Shown here one piece after another: positions 35,382 through 45,086 of a stretch of 64,000 bases of DNA. The notes beneath the pieces were generated by a model. The model saw only the letters and a program-made list of their open reading frames with translations, did no database searches and was not told the DNA's origin. The first letter of the stretch is position 1, and every line of letters begins with the position of its first letter. The position numbers and the translations under genes are program-made. Source of the DNA: Rhizobium sp. (GTDB taxonomy: Bacteria > Pseudomonadota > Alphaproteobacteria > Rhizobiales > Rhizobiaceae); assembly GCA_019739215.1 (NCBI GenBank), contig JAHHDR010000036.1:124001-188000 (forward strand), given 5' to 3'.

Positions 35382-36182
35382 TCAGGCCTTGTCGATCGTG
35401 TCGATGAACGACTTGAGCTGATCGGGCGCCATCCGCACGATGTGTCTCTCCTCCGGGTAGGCGCCGCTCTCGACATCGGCGACATATTCCTTGAAGGCGG
35501 CGATCCGCTCGTTCTGAAGCCGGTCATATTCGGCGGCGAAGTTGCGGTAGACCTTGGAGTGGCGCGGCATGTGACCCCGGTTCGTTCCCAGGATGTCTTC
35601 CGCGAAGAGGTATTGCGCGTCGCAACCGGTGCCTGCGCCCATCGAGAGCATGACGAGGCTTGTTCGCTTCGAGATGGCTTCGGCGACCTCGACAGGCGCG
35701 ACCTCGATTTCCGCGCCAAAGGCGCCGGCCTTTTCCAGTTCCTTGACGGCCTCCCAGATCTGGAGCGCCGAGTCCGCTGTCTTGCCGACGGCCTTCCAGC
35801 CGCCCGTCCAGGTCCTGCGGGAGGGTATCAGTCCCACATGGCCAATCACGGGAATGGCTTCGTCGGCCATGCGCTTGATCGTGCCATAGCTCGCCGAGCA
35901 ATAGACGGCGTCGGCGCCGCCCTTGACCATTTTGAAAGCCCAGCGGACGAAGTCGTCCCCGGTGCCGATCTCGAAGAAATTCTCGCCCGGCATGGTGAAT
36001 AGGGTGGGGGCGACCTCGCGGTAGCGCGGATCGAGGCAGAGTTCCGGCGGCACCGAGACGATGTCGATCTCAGCCTTCTCGGCGGCTTCCGCCTCTTCCA
36101 GCGTCATGACGCGCAGCATGGTAAGCTGGCGCTTGCCCTTCGTGGCGCGGAGATCGGCGACTGTCGGCCGGTTCTTCTTCAT
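35382..36182 (-). CDS. PanB-like (ketopantoate hydroxymethyltransferase family) protein
   Basis: A 266-residue TIM-barrel protein related to PanB. The second half matches, with IPVIGHVGLIPSR and MGAGTGCDAQYLFAEDILG. The N-terminal half lacks the GDSL-type metal site of PanB; at that place it has DIVSVPPELCL. True PanB adds a hydroxymethyl group from methylene-THF to ketoisovalerate. Loss of the metal ligand suggests a different reaction. It is the last gene of the operon with MocD-, MocE- and MocF-like genes, so it may process the demethylated product. Function unknown. Confidence 0.7.
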   Translation of the reverse strand: MKKNRPTVADLRATKGKRQLTMLRVMTLEEAEAAEKAEIDIVSVPPELCLDPRYREVAPTLFTMPGENFFEIGTGDDFVRWAFKMVKGGADAVYCSASYGTIKRMADEAIPVIGHVGLIPSRRTWTGGWKAVGKTADSALQIWEAVKELEKAGAFGAEIEVAPVEVAEAISKRTSLVMLSMGAGTGCDAQYLFAEDILGTNRGHMPRHSKVYRNFAAEYDRLQNERIAAFKEYVADVESGAYPEERHIVRMAPDQLKSFIDTIDKA

Positions 36183-36203
36183 CGATGTTCCTCCCGGAAG
36201 TGT

Positions 36204-37448
36204 CTAGTTGTTCAGGCGAGAAGTGCCTTCAGTTTCGTGTCTGGTGATGCGAGCTGGTGCGGATCCGGAATGCGCGCGTTTGGCGATCAGCATTTCGGCG
36301 AGGCGGATGTCTCGGGCCACCGCATTGCCGGGGCCGATGCCGCTTGCAGCGACGAGGCGGCCATCGGCGGCGACGCTGAAGAGGATAAAGGCGTCGTCGC
36401 CGAGATCGCGGCGGACCAGCGTCACGCCCTCGTCGGCAAGTCCGGCGACCTGGAGTCCAAGCCCGTATTGATCCGACCAGAACCACGGCACGGCGTCGAT
36501 GACAGCCTCTCCGCCCGCGAGATTTGTTGCCGCGACGCGGGCGTGATCATGGGTGCTGCGCCAGGATTCGAGGCGGATGCGCCGATTGTCGAAGAGGGCC
36601 GCCGGGAAGGAGGCGCAGTCGCCGACGGCGACGATGGAAGGGTCGGAGGTTCGCAGGTGCTGGTCCACCGAAATGCCGTTGTCGATAGCAAGGCCCGCGG
36701 CCTCGGCCAAGGCCGTGTTTGGCGTCGCGCCGATGCCGATCACCACGAGGTCGGCCAACAGCGTGCTGCCGTCTGCGAGTGTGATCAGGGCTTGTTCGCC
36801 GGTGTCGGAGATCGATGCCAGGCCGGTGCCCAGCAACACGCGGGCGCCATGAGATTCGTGTTCGCGCTGGATGACGTCTGCGATCCCGGCGGGGACGCCG
36901 CGCATCAGCAGGCGCGGCTGTGCCTCGATAATAGTGACATCGCATCCGCGCCTGCGCGCCGAAGCGGCGATCTCGAGGCCGATGAAGCCGCCGCCGATAA
37001 TGGCGACATGGCCGCCGCGCGCAAGGCCCGCGCGGATACGGAGGGCGTCGTCGTGGGTGCGGAGGTAGACGCAATGCCTGATATCGCCCGCCATCGGCAG
37101 GCGGCGCGGGCTGGCACCGGTTGCGAGCACCAGACTATCGTAGGCTAGCTCGACGCCATCGGCCAGCAGCACAGTCTTCGTTTCGCGATCGATCGATGTG
37201 GCCGTGGCCGATGGCAAGAAGGTTATGTTGGCGGCACTGACGGCCTCGGGCGAGGTGATGGCACGCGGCGCTGTGTCGTCGGCATCCGTGAGCGCGTCCT
37301 TGGAAAGGGGCGGGCGCTCATAGGGCAGGTGTATCTCGTCACCGACAAGGGTGACCGGTCCATCGAAGCCGGCCTCGCGAAGCTGGAGGGCCGTGCGCCC
37401 GCCGGCCTCGCCCGCGCCGATGATGACGATTCCTCCCGACGCGCTCAT
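36204..37448 (-). CDS. mocF: FAD-dependent ferredoxin reductase, MocF-like
   Basis: A 414-residue flavoprotein with two Rossmann motifs, GAGEAGGRTA (about 11-20, FAD) and GGGFIGLEIA (about 152-161, NAD), and the second FAD motif VAVGDCAS. It matches rubredoxin/ferredoxin reductases of oxygenase systems. It would pass electrons from NAD(P)H to the Rieske ferredoxin encoded just upstream (20-bp gap). Same operon as mocE- and mocD-like genes, the set needed for rhizopine O-demethylation in Sinorhizobium. Confidence 0.85.
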   Translation of the reverse strand: MSASGGIVIIGAGEAGGRTALQLREAGFDGPVTLVGDEIHLPYERPPLSKDALTDADDTAPRAITSPEAVSAANITFLPSATATSIDRETKTVLLADGVELAYDSLVLATGASPRRLPMAGDIRHCVYLRTHDDALRIRAGLARGGHVAIIGGGFIGLEIAASARRRGCDVTIIEAQPRLLMRGVPAGIADVIQREHESHGARVLLGTGLASISDTGEQALITLADGSTLLADLVVIGIGATPNTALAEAAGLAIDNGISVDQHLRTSDPSIVAVGDCASFPAALFDNRRIRLESWRSTHDHARVAATNLAGGEAVIDAVPWFWSDQYGLGLQVAGLADEGVTLVRRDLGDDAFILFSVAADGRLVAASGIGPGNAVARDIRLAEMLIAKRAHSGSAPARITRHETEGTSRLNN

Positions 37449-37468
37449 GCTTCACTCCCAGAATGCAT

Positions 37469-37783
37469 TCAGCCGAGGCTGATGAAGACGTCGCCGTCCT
37501 CGACCTTGACCGGATAGGTGGCGAGATTGATGCAGACCGGTGCCCCCTTGGCCTCGCCGGTCCTGTAGTTGAAGCGGCCATTGTGCTTGGGACATTCGAT
37601 GATGTCGTCCATCACAAGGCCATCGGCGAGGTGGATCTTCTCATGCGTGCACAGGCCGTCGGTGGCGAAATACTCGTCGTCCGGCGAGCGGTAGATCGCA
37701 AATGTCCGGCCGGCGTGGTCGAAGCGGATCACATCCTCCTCGTCGACGTCATCCGCCGCGCAGGCGCGTACCCATTCTGTCAT
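37469..37783 (-). CDS. mocE: Rieske [2Fe-2S] ferredoxin, MocE-like
   Basis: A 104-residue Rieske ferredoxin. The cluster ligands are Cys45 and His47 (CTHEKIHLADG) and Cys64 and His67 (CPKHNGRF), with the normal spacing. It would carry electrons from the reductase to the MocD-like oxygenase. ATG at 37783 chosen, giving MTEWVRAC, a standard ferredoxin start; the longer frame to 37984 lies inside the mocD gene. Confidence 0.88.
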   Translation of the reverse strand: MTEWVRACAADDVDEEDVIRFDHAGRTFAIYRSPDDEYFATDGLCTHEKIHLADGLVMDDIIECPKHNGRFNYRTGEAKGAPVCINLATYPVKVEDGDVFISLG

Positions 37784-37836
37784 GTCATTCTCCGGGTAAG
37801 GGGCGGCGGACCGTCCGGTCCGCCGAAAGCTTCGGT

Positions 37837-38949
37837 CTATTCCGCCGCCGCGGCGCCAACAGGCATGTCGTGGAATTCCATCCGGTAGGGACGGGCGGTC
37901 GGCGGCAGTTCGCGCTTGAGGTAGAAATCCTCGTAGCGAAGCTGTTTGAGCAGGACTGGCCAGACTTCGCGATAGGCGTGCCACATCGAGGGGTTCGGTA
38001 CGGGCAGATCGTGCTTGATCAGTTCATGCAGCCGCGGCAGCGCATGGTAGGGGACCATCGGGAACATATGATGCTCCACATGATAGTTCATGTTCCAATA
38101 GATCCAGCGGCTGATCGGGTTCATGTAGACCGTGCGGGTGTTGAGCCGGTGGTCGACAACGTTGTCGGCGAGGCCGATATGCTGCAGCAGGCCCGTCATC
38201 ACCATGTGCCAGCTGCCGTAGAGGCGTGGCAGGCCGATCAGCATCAGCGGCAGGAACGACCATGTGTAGATGGCAAGCGCCACGGTGGCGACGTAGATGG
38301 CGACGTGCCAGCGCGCGGCGGTGATCGCCTTGGCGCGCTCCATCTCAGGAATGTAGTCCTTCTCGTCATCCGAGAGGATGCCGGCAGCGTTCTTGAACAG
38401 TCCCGGCAGCGAATAGCGGAAGTCGAGAATGCCGGTAAAGGCGAGCGCCGCGCGCATCAGGTCCGGCGGACGCATGACCGCGATCTCGGCATCGCGGCCA
38501 ACGATGATCGTGTCGGTGTGGTGGCGGGCATGGCTCCAGCGCCAGCTGACCGGATTGCGCATCAGCATGAAGCTGGCGATCTGGTAGATGACGTCGTTCA
38601 TCCAGCGGGTCTTGAAGGCGGTGCCGTGGCCGCATTCGTGCCAGCGGCTGTCACTCGACGAGCCGTAGAGAACGCCATAGACAACGAAAAAGGGCACGCA
38701 CCACCAGCTGCCCCAGAAATAGATGGCGCCGGCGGCCGAACCAAGGATGAGGGCAATCCAGAGGATCGAATCGCGGATGGCCGGACCATCGCTGCGCTGC
38801 ATCAGCTCCTTCATCACCTTGCGGGGAATTTCGGTGTGATACCATTCCGCCGAGGCGAGGCCGGTTTCCACCGCGCGGCGCGCACTTTCGCCAACGAGAC
38901 TGTAGTCCCGCTTCGGCCTGGTCGCGCCTGCCGTATCCGTCACTGCCAT
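37837..38949 (-). CDS. mocD: Membrane diiron oxygenase of the fatty acid desaturase fold, MocD-like
   Basis: A 370-residue integral membrane enzyme. Three histidine boxes are clear: HECGH (104-108), HARHH (140-144) and HVEHH (290-294). Several hydrophobic segments lie between them. The fold covers desaturases and hydroxylases. The neighbouring Rieske ferredoxin and reductase match the MocDEF set that removes the O-methyl group of rhizopine, presumably by hydroxylation and loss of formaldehyde. GGGAGG precedes the ATG at 38949. It heads the operon mocD-mocE-mocF-panB-like. The real substrate is inferred. Confidence 0.85.
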   Translation of the reverse strand: MAVTDTAGATRPKRDYSLVGESARRAVETGLASAEWYHTEIPRKVMKELMQRSDGPAIRDSILWIALILGSAAGAIYFWGSWWCVPFFVVYGVLYGSSSDSRWHECGHGTAFKTRWMNDVIYQIASFMLMRNPVSWRWSHARHHTDTIIVGRDAEIAVMRPPDLMRAALAFTGILDFRYSLPGLFKNAAGILSDDEKDYIPEMERAKAITAARWHVAIYVATVALAIYTWSFLPLMLIGLPRLYGSWHMVMTGLLQHIGLADNVVDHRLNTRTVYMNPISRWIYWNMNYHVEHHMFPMVPYHALPRLHELIKHDLPVPNPSMWHAYREVWPVLLKQLRYEDFYLKRELPPTARPYRMEFHDMPVGAAAAE

Positions 38950-39224
38950 CGAGACCTCCCTGTCGTCTTCACGCCAACCGGCCGGGGGCAACGGTCGGGC
39001 GCAGGCATCCTCCGGCCCGCTATGTTAGCAATCCTAAACTTTGATGGATAATGAAGCCTCAAAATGACGAAGTCAACATCATTCGCCATCAGATGGCGCG
39101 TCGGGCTCGCTTTTTCGGCAGGAAAATTTGCAAAACGGTCCGCGATGCAAGCGAAAACGTGCGTGAATGCCATAGTCCGACCTCGGATCGACGTCAATTC
39201 ACATCATATCGCATCATCGAGGCC

Positions 39225-40230
39225 TCAATTCTCTGGAATATTCTCCCGGAAGATGACCTGAAGGCGTGGTGGATGGTACTCGAACGCCTTGCCGCGAATG
39301 GAACTTGCAAGCAGGCTGATCGCCTCACGGGCCTCGACGCGCGGATTCTGGTCGATCACGGCGTCCATCGTGCCCGACAGCAGCAGCGGTTTCGAGTTTT
39401 TCCGTCAGTTCGTGGCCGATGAAGACAATGGACTTGCCGCGCCCTCGATCCTCCAGCGCACTGCCGATGCCGGAACTGCCGCCGCCGATATTGTAGATGC
39501 CGGCGAGATCGGGATGGCGATCGAGCAGGGCGAGCGTTTCCTCGTAGGCGCGCTGCCGGTCGTCGCGGATCTCGCGCATCTGCACGACCTCGAGGTGGCG
39601 GAATTCCTCCGAGACGATGTGGCGGAAGCCCATTTCCCGCTCTTCGTGGCCGCGATAAGAAAGCGAGCCCGCGAACAGCGCAATCTTGCCCTGCGTCGGC
39701 GGCAGCAGCCTGCCCAGAAGGTAGCCACCGAGGCGGCCGGCGGCGCGATTGTCGATACCGACATAGCCGGTGCGCGCGACATGGAGAATGTCGGAGGCGA
39801 GGGTCACCACCTTTATCCCGGCTTCCGCCAGCGCCCGCATCTCCTCTCGCACGGCCGGATGGTCGAGTGCGATCAGGCCCACGCCCTGGGTGACGGGGCG
39901 GAGTGCGGCCAGCTTCTGAGCCAGCGACAAAGGGTTGAACCCCTCGACGGAATGCAGCTGGTATTCGATGCCGTCCTGCGCCGCGCATTGCCGCTCAAGT
40001 TGTGCCTTCAGGTTTGCAATGAAGGTGTTGGTGCCCTCCGGCAGCACGAAGTCGAGCCTGATCCGTTCCATCGTCGGCTCGGCCTGGCCGAAATAGCCGA
40101 GCCGGGTCGCGGTCTCCATGACGATGGTGCGCGTGCGGCCGCTGACGCCGGGGCGGTTGTTCAGCACGCGGTCGACGGTCGCGGTCGAAACGCCCGAGTC
40201 CCTCGCGATATCGGTCAAGGTTGAGCGCAC
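39225..40230 (-). pseudogene. LacI family regulator, one frame break
   Basis: About 334 residues if repaired. The N-terminal LacI HTH is STLTDIARDSGVSTATVDRVLNNRPGVSGRTR, followed by a sugar-binding periplasmic-type domain. The frame breaks near 39390-39392 (TTT run). FIGHELTEK should continue LLLSGTMDAVIDQNP and reads on in another frame to the stop at 39225. The length of 1006 bases fits a single extra base. GTG at 40230 follows GAGGGA. It diverges from the sugar importer operon and precedes the moc-like genes on its own strand, so it probably controls both. Confidence 0.8.
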
Positions 40231-40421
40231 GGCGATTCCCTCGTCAGTGTCTGATTGAAACTGATGTATTCCAAGGGCCGGCACATGCAATCCCAAAAAC
40301 GCATGCAATGCAACATGACGTAGCAATCCTCCCGCGCCGCATCAAAATCAATCACCGCTGCATCTATTCTCGACATTGATTCGCTTGAATATTTTCGGTT
40401 TGAGCCAAGGCGATGCCAATT

Positions 40422-40483
40422 TTGATGTACGTTGATCATTTATGATGTTGACAGTAATCAATCAACAAATCAATATACATCAA
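40422..40483 (+). promoter_or_regulatory. Sugar importer promoter flanked by inverted repeat
   Basis: TTGACA (40448-40453) and CAATAT (40471-40476), 17 bp apart, form a good sigma-70 promoter. TTGATGTA (40422-40429) and TACATCAA (40476-40483) are a perfect 8-bp inverted repeat flanking it. The right half covers the expected start of transcription, so a LacI-type repressor bound to both halves could loop out the promoter. Confidence 0.5.
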
Positions 40484-40521
40484 GCGACGGGTTGGAGCAC
40501 GGGTCGCAAGGGAGGATATTC

Positions 40522-42123
40522 ATGGCTACCAATTTAACGATTTCTCGGCGCAGCTTTCTGGCTGCGTCCACGCGGGTCGCGGGCCTGACGGCGGCGGTCG
40601 GCATTGCGCCGCAATTCATTCGCCCGGGCCGGGCCTTCGCCGCCGACAAGCTTGCCGATGGCATGATCGGCGGTCCCACGGGTTTTGATGGCGCCGAGCG
40701 CTACCAGTATGGCGGCGAGACGCCGGAAGGCCGCGCTGTAGAAGCCGCCAAGGCGATCAAGGCCGCGGGCAAGGGCGATAAGATCGTCCTCGGTCTGTCG
40801 GACGGCTCGATCGGCCAGTTGACGCAACCTTTCCCCAAGGGTGCGCCGTCGATCAAGGAACTCTGGGAAAAGGAAACCGGGATCACGCTCGAGATCGTCG
40901 GCGTGCCGAACGGCCAGGAATTCACCAAGACGATGCAGGACATCTCCACCAAGGCAGGTGCGTTCGACATCTATGCCGTGGAATGGAACCGCCTGGGCGA
41001 CCTCGCCGAGACCGGCGGCATCGTCAATCTCGACGACTATGTCGCGACCCACAAGCCGGAATGGGATGCGCCCGAGACCGGCTATGTGAACGGCGCGCAG
41101 GGTGTTTCGCTGCTTAACCAGTATTCCGGCTCGACCTACGGCGTCTCACTCGACGGCGACTTCCAGATCTGGAACTATCGCACGGACCTGTTCAATGACG
41201 AGACCGAGAAGAAGGCCTTCGCCGACAAGCATGGCTATGAGCTTGCCGCGCCGAGGACCTGGAAGGAACATGGCGACATTGCCGCCTTCTTCCACCGTCC
41301 CGATAAGGGCCTGTTCGGCTCGACGGATCTGCGCAATCAGGGCTGGGGCTATACAAACTGGTACCAGCGCTATGTCTCGATGGGCAATCCGAACCAGTTC
41401 CTGTTCGACGACACAGGCAAGGCGCTGATCAACTCCGAAGCCGGCTGGACCGCGACCAAGGAATATGTCGACTCGCTGTCGCATCATTCGCCGGACGCGA
41501 TCTCCTGGGGCTGGCCGGAGCAGTATGGCAACTTCGCCGGTGGTGGCGCGGCCATGACCTGTGCCTTCTCGAACCTGCCGAAGTTCCTCGACAACGCCGC
41601 CAATACCGGCTCCAAGGTCACGGGCAAGGTCGGTTCGATGCTGCCGCCGGGCCACGAGGTCGATGGCAAGCTGATCCGCCGGACGGTGCTCTGGCTCAAC
41701 CTTTCGGCGTCGGTCTCGACCCAGAGCAAGAATCCGGAACTGGCCTATCTGCTGCTGCAGTGGCTCGGTTCGGCCCGTATCTACTCCTGGATGACGGCGA
41801 ACCCGGGCGGCTATTTCGATCCGTTCCGCCTATCGGACTTCTCCGATCCACTGGTTCGCGAAACCTATCACGCCTATCACATGGACGTGGTGCGCGACAG
41901 CGTCGCCCGGGCCGTGCCGACCATCAACTATCCGGGTGCGACGGCCTTCCACAATGCGCTCGACGAAAACCTCGTCGCGGCACTGACCAAGTCCAAGACG
42001 CCGGAAGAGGCGATGGCGGACACCGAAAAGCAGTGGCAGCGCATCGCCCGCCGTACGGGCGAGGAAAAGCTGGTCGCGGCCATCAAGGCCAACAAGGCGG
42101 CCTGGCCCGTCATCACCGACTAA
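40522..42123 (+). CDS. CUT1-type sugar/polyol ABC transporter substrate-binding protein
   Basis: A 533-residue periplasmic binding protein, longer than most sugar-binding proteins. It begins with a twin-arginine signal (TISRRSFLAASTR). GGGAGGA precedes the ATG at 40522. Family-1 type, similar in size to GlpV of the rhizobial glycerol importer. It heads an operon with two permeases and two different ATPases. A polyol, possibly O-methylated, is the likely cargo from context with the moc-like genes. Confidence 0.85.
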   Translation: MATNLTISRRSFLAASTRVAGLTAAVGIAPQFIRPGRAFAADKLADGMIGGPTGFDGAERYQYGGETPEGRAVEAAKAIKAAGKGDKIVLGLSDGSIGQLTQPFPKGAPSIKELWEKETGITLEIVGVPNGQEFTKTMQDISTKAGAFDIYAVEWNRLGDLAETGGIVNLDDYVATHKPEWDAPETGYVNGAQGVSLLNQYSGSTYGVSLDGDFQIWNYRTDLFNDETEKKAFADKHGYELAAPRTWKEHGDIAAFFHRPDKGLFGSTDLRNQGWGYTNWYQRYVSMGNPNQFLFDDTGKALINSEAGWTATKEYVDSLSHHSPDAISWGWPEQYGNFAGGGAAMTCAFSNLPKFLDNAANTGSKVTGKVGSMLPPGHEVDGKLIRRTVLWLNLSASVSTQSKNPELAYLLLQWLGSARIYSWMTANPGGYFDPFRLSDFSDPLVRETYHAYHMDVVRDSVARAVPTINYPGATAFHNALDENLVAALTKSKTPEEAMADTEKQWQRIARRTGEEKLVAAIKANKAAWPVITD

Positions 42124-42144
42124 GCCTCCCAATGGCTGATGGAC

Positions 42145-42170
42145 GCGGAAGGCGGGCTGCCGCCTTCCGC
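42145..42170 (+). terminator. Hairpin after the sugar-binding-protein gene
   Basis: GCGGAAGGCGG (42145-42155) pairs perfectly with CCGCCTTCCGC (42160-42170) around GCTG. It is followed by TTGTGTT. It lies between the binding-protein and first permease gene, and probably causes partial termination or protects the upstream mRNA. Confidence 0.65.
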
Positions 42171-42199
42171 TTGTGTTATCGACAATTGCAGACGAGACG

Positions 42200-43060
42200 A
42201 TGAACCGGTCACCCCTCTTTGAAACTTTCCGTTACCTGGCGGTGATCCTCGCCGTCGCGGTGACGCTTGTGCCGATCCTCTGGATGGCCTCCATGGCGTT
42301 CAAGCCGATCTCGGAATGGACTGCCGTCGGCGCCGACCTGACATGGTGGCCGCAAAATCCGACCCTCGACAATTTCCGGTTCATTTTCGGCGAATCCAGT
42401 TCCGAACTGATCGTCGCGCTCGACAAGACTGCGACCAAGCCGATCCTGTCCTCGCTGTTGTCAGCCGTCTTCGGCACCCTGATCGCGATGAGCGCCGGCA
42501 CGGCTGCCGCATACGGGCTGTCGCGCTTCGGCTCGGGGCAGAACCTGCCGCTAGCGTTGATCCAGCTTCGACTTTTCCCGCCGATGGCAGTGATGATCCC
42601 CGTCATGATCATGTGGTCGTTCCTCGGCATGATCGACACCTGGTACGGTCTCGCGTTGATCTACGGCATCGTGACCCTGCCGTTCGCCTTCTGGCTGATG
42701 AAGACCTTCTTCGACGACATGCCGCGCGAGATCGAGGATGCGGCGCGGGTCGAGGGCTGTTCGCGCTACCGCGTGTTCACGCAGATCACGCTGCCGATGA
42801 TGCGGGCACCACTCGCCAGTTCCGCGCTGTTCGTCTTCATCCTCAACTGGTCGGATTACCTGATCGGCCTGCTGCTGACCACGCGTGACTGGGTGACGAT
42901 CCCGGTCTACATGGCCTCGCTGTCGTCCTCCATGACGGGCCAGCTCTATGGCGCGAAGGCCGCGCTCGGCCTGATCGCCGCCATCCCGCCCGTGATCATG
43001 GGCATCGCCATCCAGAAACATCTGGTGCGTGGCCTGACCTTCGGAGCGCTGAAGCAATGA
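42200..43060 (+). CDS. CUT1-type ABC permease (MalG-like)
   Basis: A 286-residue permease with six predicted transmembrane segments. The EAA loop is EDAARVEGCSRYRVFTQITLP. The C-terminal part is MalG-like. ATG at 42200 chosen over a GTG at 42173 because the first membrane segment then follows a short N-terminus. The Shine-Dalgarno (GACGAGACG) is weak. It overlaps the next gene by four bases. Confidence 0.85.
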   Translation: MNRSPLFETFRYLAVILAVAVTLVPILWMASMAFKPISEWTAVGADLTWWPQNPTLDNFRFIFGESSSELIVALDKTATKPILSSLLSAVFGTLIAMSAGTAAAYGLSRFGSGQNLPLALIQLRLFPPMAVMIPVMIMWSFLGMIDTWYGLALIYGIVTLPFAFWLMKTFFDDMPREIEDAARVEGCSRYRVFTQITLPMMRAPLASSALFVFILNWSDYLIGLLLTTRDWVTIPVYMASLSSSMTGQLYGAKAALGLIAAIPPVIMGIAIQKHLVRGLTFGALKQ

Positions 43061-43998
43061 GCGCCGTGGCCGTCAACCCTGTCGCCTCCGCCGCGACCAC
43101 ACCGACTGCCGACCAGGAGAGCCGCAAGCTCGGGTTTCGACTGACGCTGCCGGCGCAGATCCTGGTTCTGTTCATCGCGGTCTTTCCGCTGCTGATGCAA
43201 CTCTACATCTCCGTGACCGACTGGTCGCCGCTCGACGGCATTCCCTGGTGGAGCGCCTGGCAGCTTTGGAACAATTTCGCCAACTACACCGACCTTGCCG
43301 TCGACGACCGCTTCTGGTCGGCACTGGGACGGACCGCGCTGATCATGCTGATCTGCGTGCCGGCGGAGTTTCTTCTCGGTTTCGCGCTGGCGCTGCTGTT
43401 CATGGACGACTTCCGGGGAAAACGCTTCTTCTATTCGATCCTGCTGATGCCGATGATGGTGGTGCCCGCGGTCGCCGGCTACATGTTCTTCATGCTGTTC
43501 CAGTCGGGCGGCCCGGTCAACGACATCATCTCGACGCTCACGGGCACGACCTTCTCGCTGGCCTGGCTATCGAGCCCGACCTGGGCGCTGGTCGCGGTCA
43601 TGATCTCCGACATATGGCAGTGGACGCCGCTGATGTTCCTGATCCTGCTGGCGGGCCTCGCCGGCGTGCCGGAAGACCAGCTCCGTGCCGCGACCCTGCT
43701 CGGCGCCTCCTGGCCGCAGCGGTTCCGCACCATCATCCTGCCGAAGATGAAGACCATCATCATCATCGCGCTGGCGATCCGGGTGATCGAGAATTTCAAG
43801 ATCTTCGACACGCTGTTCATCATGACCGGCGGCGGCCCCGGCGTGGCGACCGAGACGATCTCCGTCTATATCTACAAGGTCACGCAGAACGACCTGATCT
43901 GGGGCTATGTCGCGGCCATCGCGCTCGCCATCCTCATTTTCCTGTCAATCTTCGCCAATTTCGCAATTGCGCGCATGAACAAGGCACGCGCAGCATGA
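43057..43998 (+). CDS. CUT1-type ABC permease (MalF-like)
   Basis: A 313-residue permease with six membrane segments. The EAA-loop region reads PEDQLRAATLLGASWPQRFRTIILPKM. Start overlaps the preceding stop (ATGA), and its stop overlaps the first ATPase start. It pairs with the MalG-like subunit. Gene order permease G before F is reversed compared with malFG. Confidence 0.87.
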   Translation: MSAVAVNPVASAATTPTADQESRKLGFRLTLPAQILVLFIAVFPLLMQLYISVTDWSPLDGIPWWSAWQLWNNFANYTDLAVDDRFWSALGRTALIMLICVPAEFLLGFALALLFMDDFRGKRFFYSILLMPMMVVPAVAGYMFFMLFQSGGPVNDIISTLTGTTFSLAWLSSPTWALVAVMISDIWQWTPLMFLILLAGLAGVPEDQLRAATLLGASWPQRFRTIILPKMKTIIIIALAIRVIENFKIFDTLFIMTGGGPGVATETISVYIYKVTQNDLIWGYVAAIALAILIFLSIFANFAIARMNKARAA

Positions 43999-45083
43999 CC
44001 GCGATCCATCTCGAAAACCTTACCAAGAGTTTTGGCGCCTTCCAGGCTCTCAAGACCATGGATCTCCGGATCGAGGACGGCGAGTTCGTGGCGCTGCTCG
44101 GGCCGTCGGGCTGCGGCAAGTCGACGACGATGAACATGATCGCCGGCATGGAAGAGCCGACTTCGGGCCGCATCCGGTTCGACGATCGTGACATGTCCGG
44201 GGTCTCTATGGGCAAGCGCGGCGTCGGCTTCGTCTTCCAGAACTACGCGATCTTCACGCATATGTCGGTCTATGAGAACCTGGCCTATGGCCTGCGGGTC
44301 CGCAAGTTGCCCGAGTCCGAGATCGACCGCCGCGTGAAGGCGATCGCCGAGTTCCTGCAACTGACGCCGCTGCTCAAGCAGCCGTCGGCCAAGCTGTCGG
44401 TCAACATCCTGCAACGCCTGGCGATCGGCCGATCGGCGATCGTCGAGCCCGCCATCTTCCTGCTCGACGAGCCGCTGTCGAATGTCGATGCCGCCTTCCG
44501 CGCGGTGATGCGGACCGAACTCAAGCATCTGCAGCGGCAGTTCAAGCAGACGATGGTCTATGTCACGCACGACCAGCTCGAGGCCATGACCATGGCCGAC
44601 CGCATCGCCGTCATGGATCATGGCGTGCTGCAGCAGACCGGCTCGCCTGTGGAGGTCTACAACCATCCGTCGAACACCTTTGTGGCGGGTTTTCTCGGGT
44701 CCCCCGGCATGAACCTGGTCAAGGGCACGCTGGTCGAGGTCGGGGGCGCGCTTGTCGTCGACCTCGGTGAGTTTGGCCGATCCGCACCGCTGAGCGACGG
44801 CCTCGCCCGTGTCGCGAGGGCGCGCAAGGCCAGCGACGTCTTCTACGGCTTCCGTCCGGAGCAGGCGTCGATGGTGGCGGCCGCCGATGGACTGCCGGTG
44901 TTCTTCGTCGAGCGCATCGGCGCGCGGACCATCGTCCATGCCGGCCGCGCCAAGTCGTCGGTGAAAATCGTGCTCGACAACGACAATGGCTTGGAAGCCG
45001 GTATGACGGCGCGACTCGATGTCAACAAGGATGCGGTGCGGCTCTTCGATGCCGACACCGGCCAGGCGATCAGGGAGGCTTGA
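43995..45083 (+). CDS. Sugar ABC ATPase with degenerate signature motif
   Basis: A 362-residue MalK/UgpC-type ATPase. Walker A GPSGCGKST (36-44) and Walker B LLDEP with Glu159 are intact. The signature motif, normally LSGGQ, is LSVNI (134-138). A C-terminal TOBE-like regulatory part follows. The next gene encodes a partner whose signature is normal but whose catalytic glutamate is aspartate. The two probably form a heterodimer with one working site. The frame is open far upstream through the permease; the ATGA overlap at 43995 fixes the start. Confidence 0.87.
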   Translation: MTAIHLENLTKSFGAFQALKTMDLRIEDGEFVALLGPSGCGKSTTMNMIAGMEEPTSGRIRFDDRDMSGVSMGKRGVGFVFQNYAIFTHMSVYENLAYGLRVRKLPESEIDRRVKAIAEFLQLTPLLKQPSAKLSVNILQRLAIGRSAIVEPAIFLLDEPLSNVDAAFRAVMRTELKHLQRQFKQTMVYVTHDQLEAMTMADRIAVMDHGVLQQTGSPVEVYNHPSNTFVAGFLGSPGMNLVKGTLVEVGGALVVDLGEFGRSAPLSDGLARVARARKASDVFYGFRPEQASMVAAADGLPVFFVERIGARTIVHAGRAKSSVKIVLDNDNGLEAGMTARLDVNKDAVRLFDADTGQAIREA

Positions 45084-45086
45084 TCG

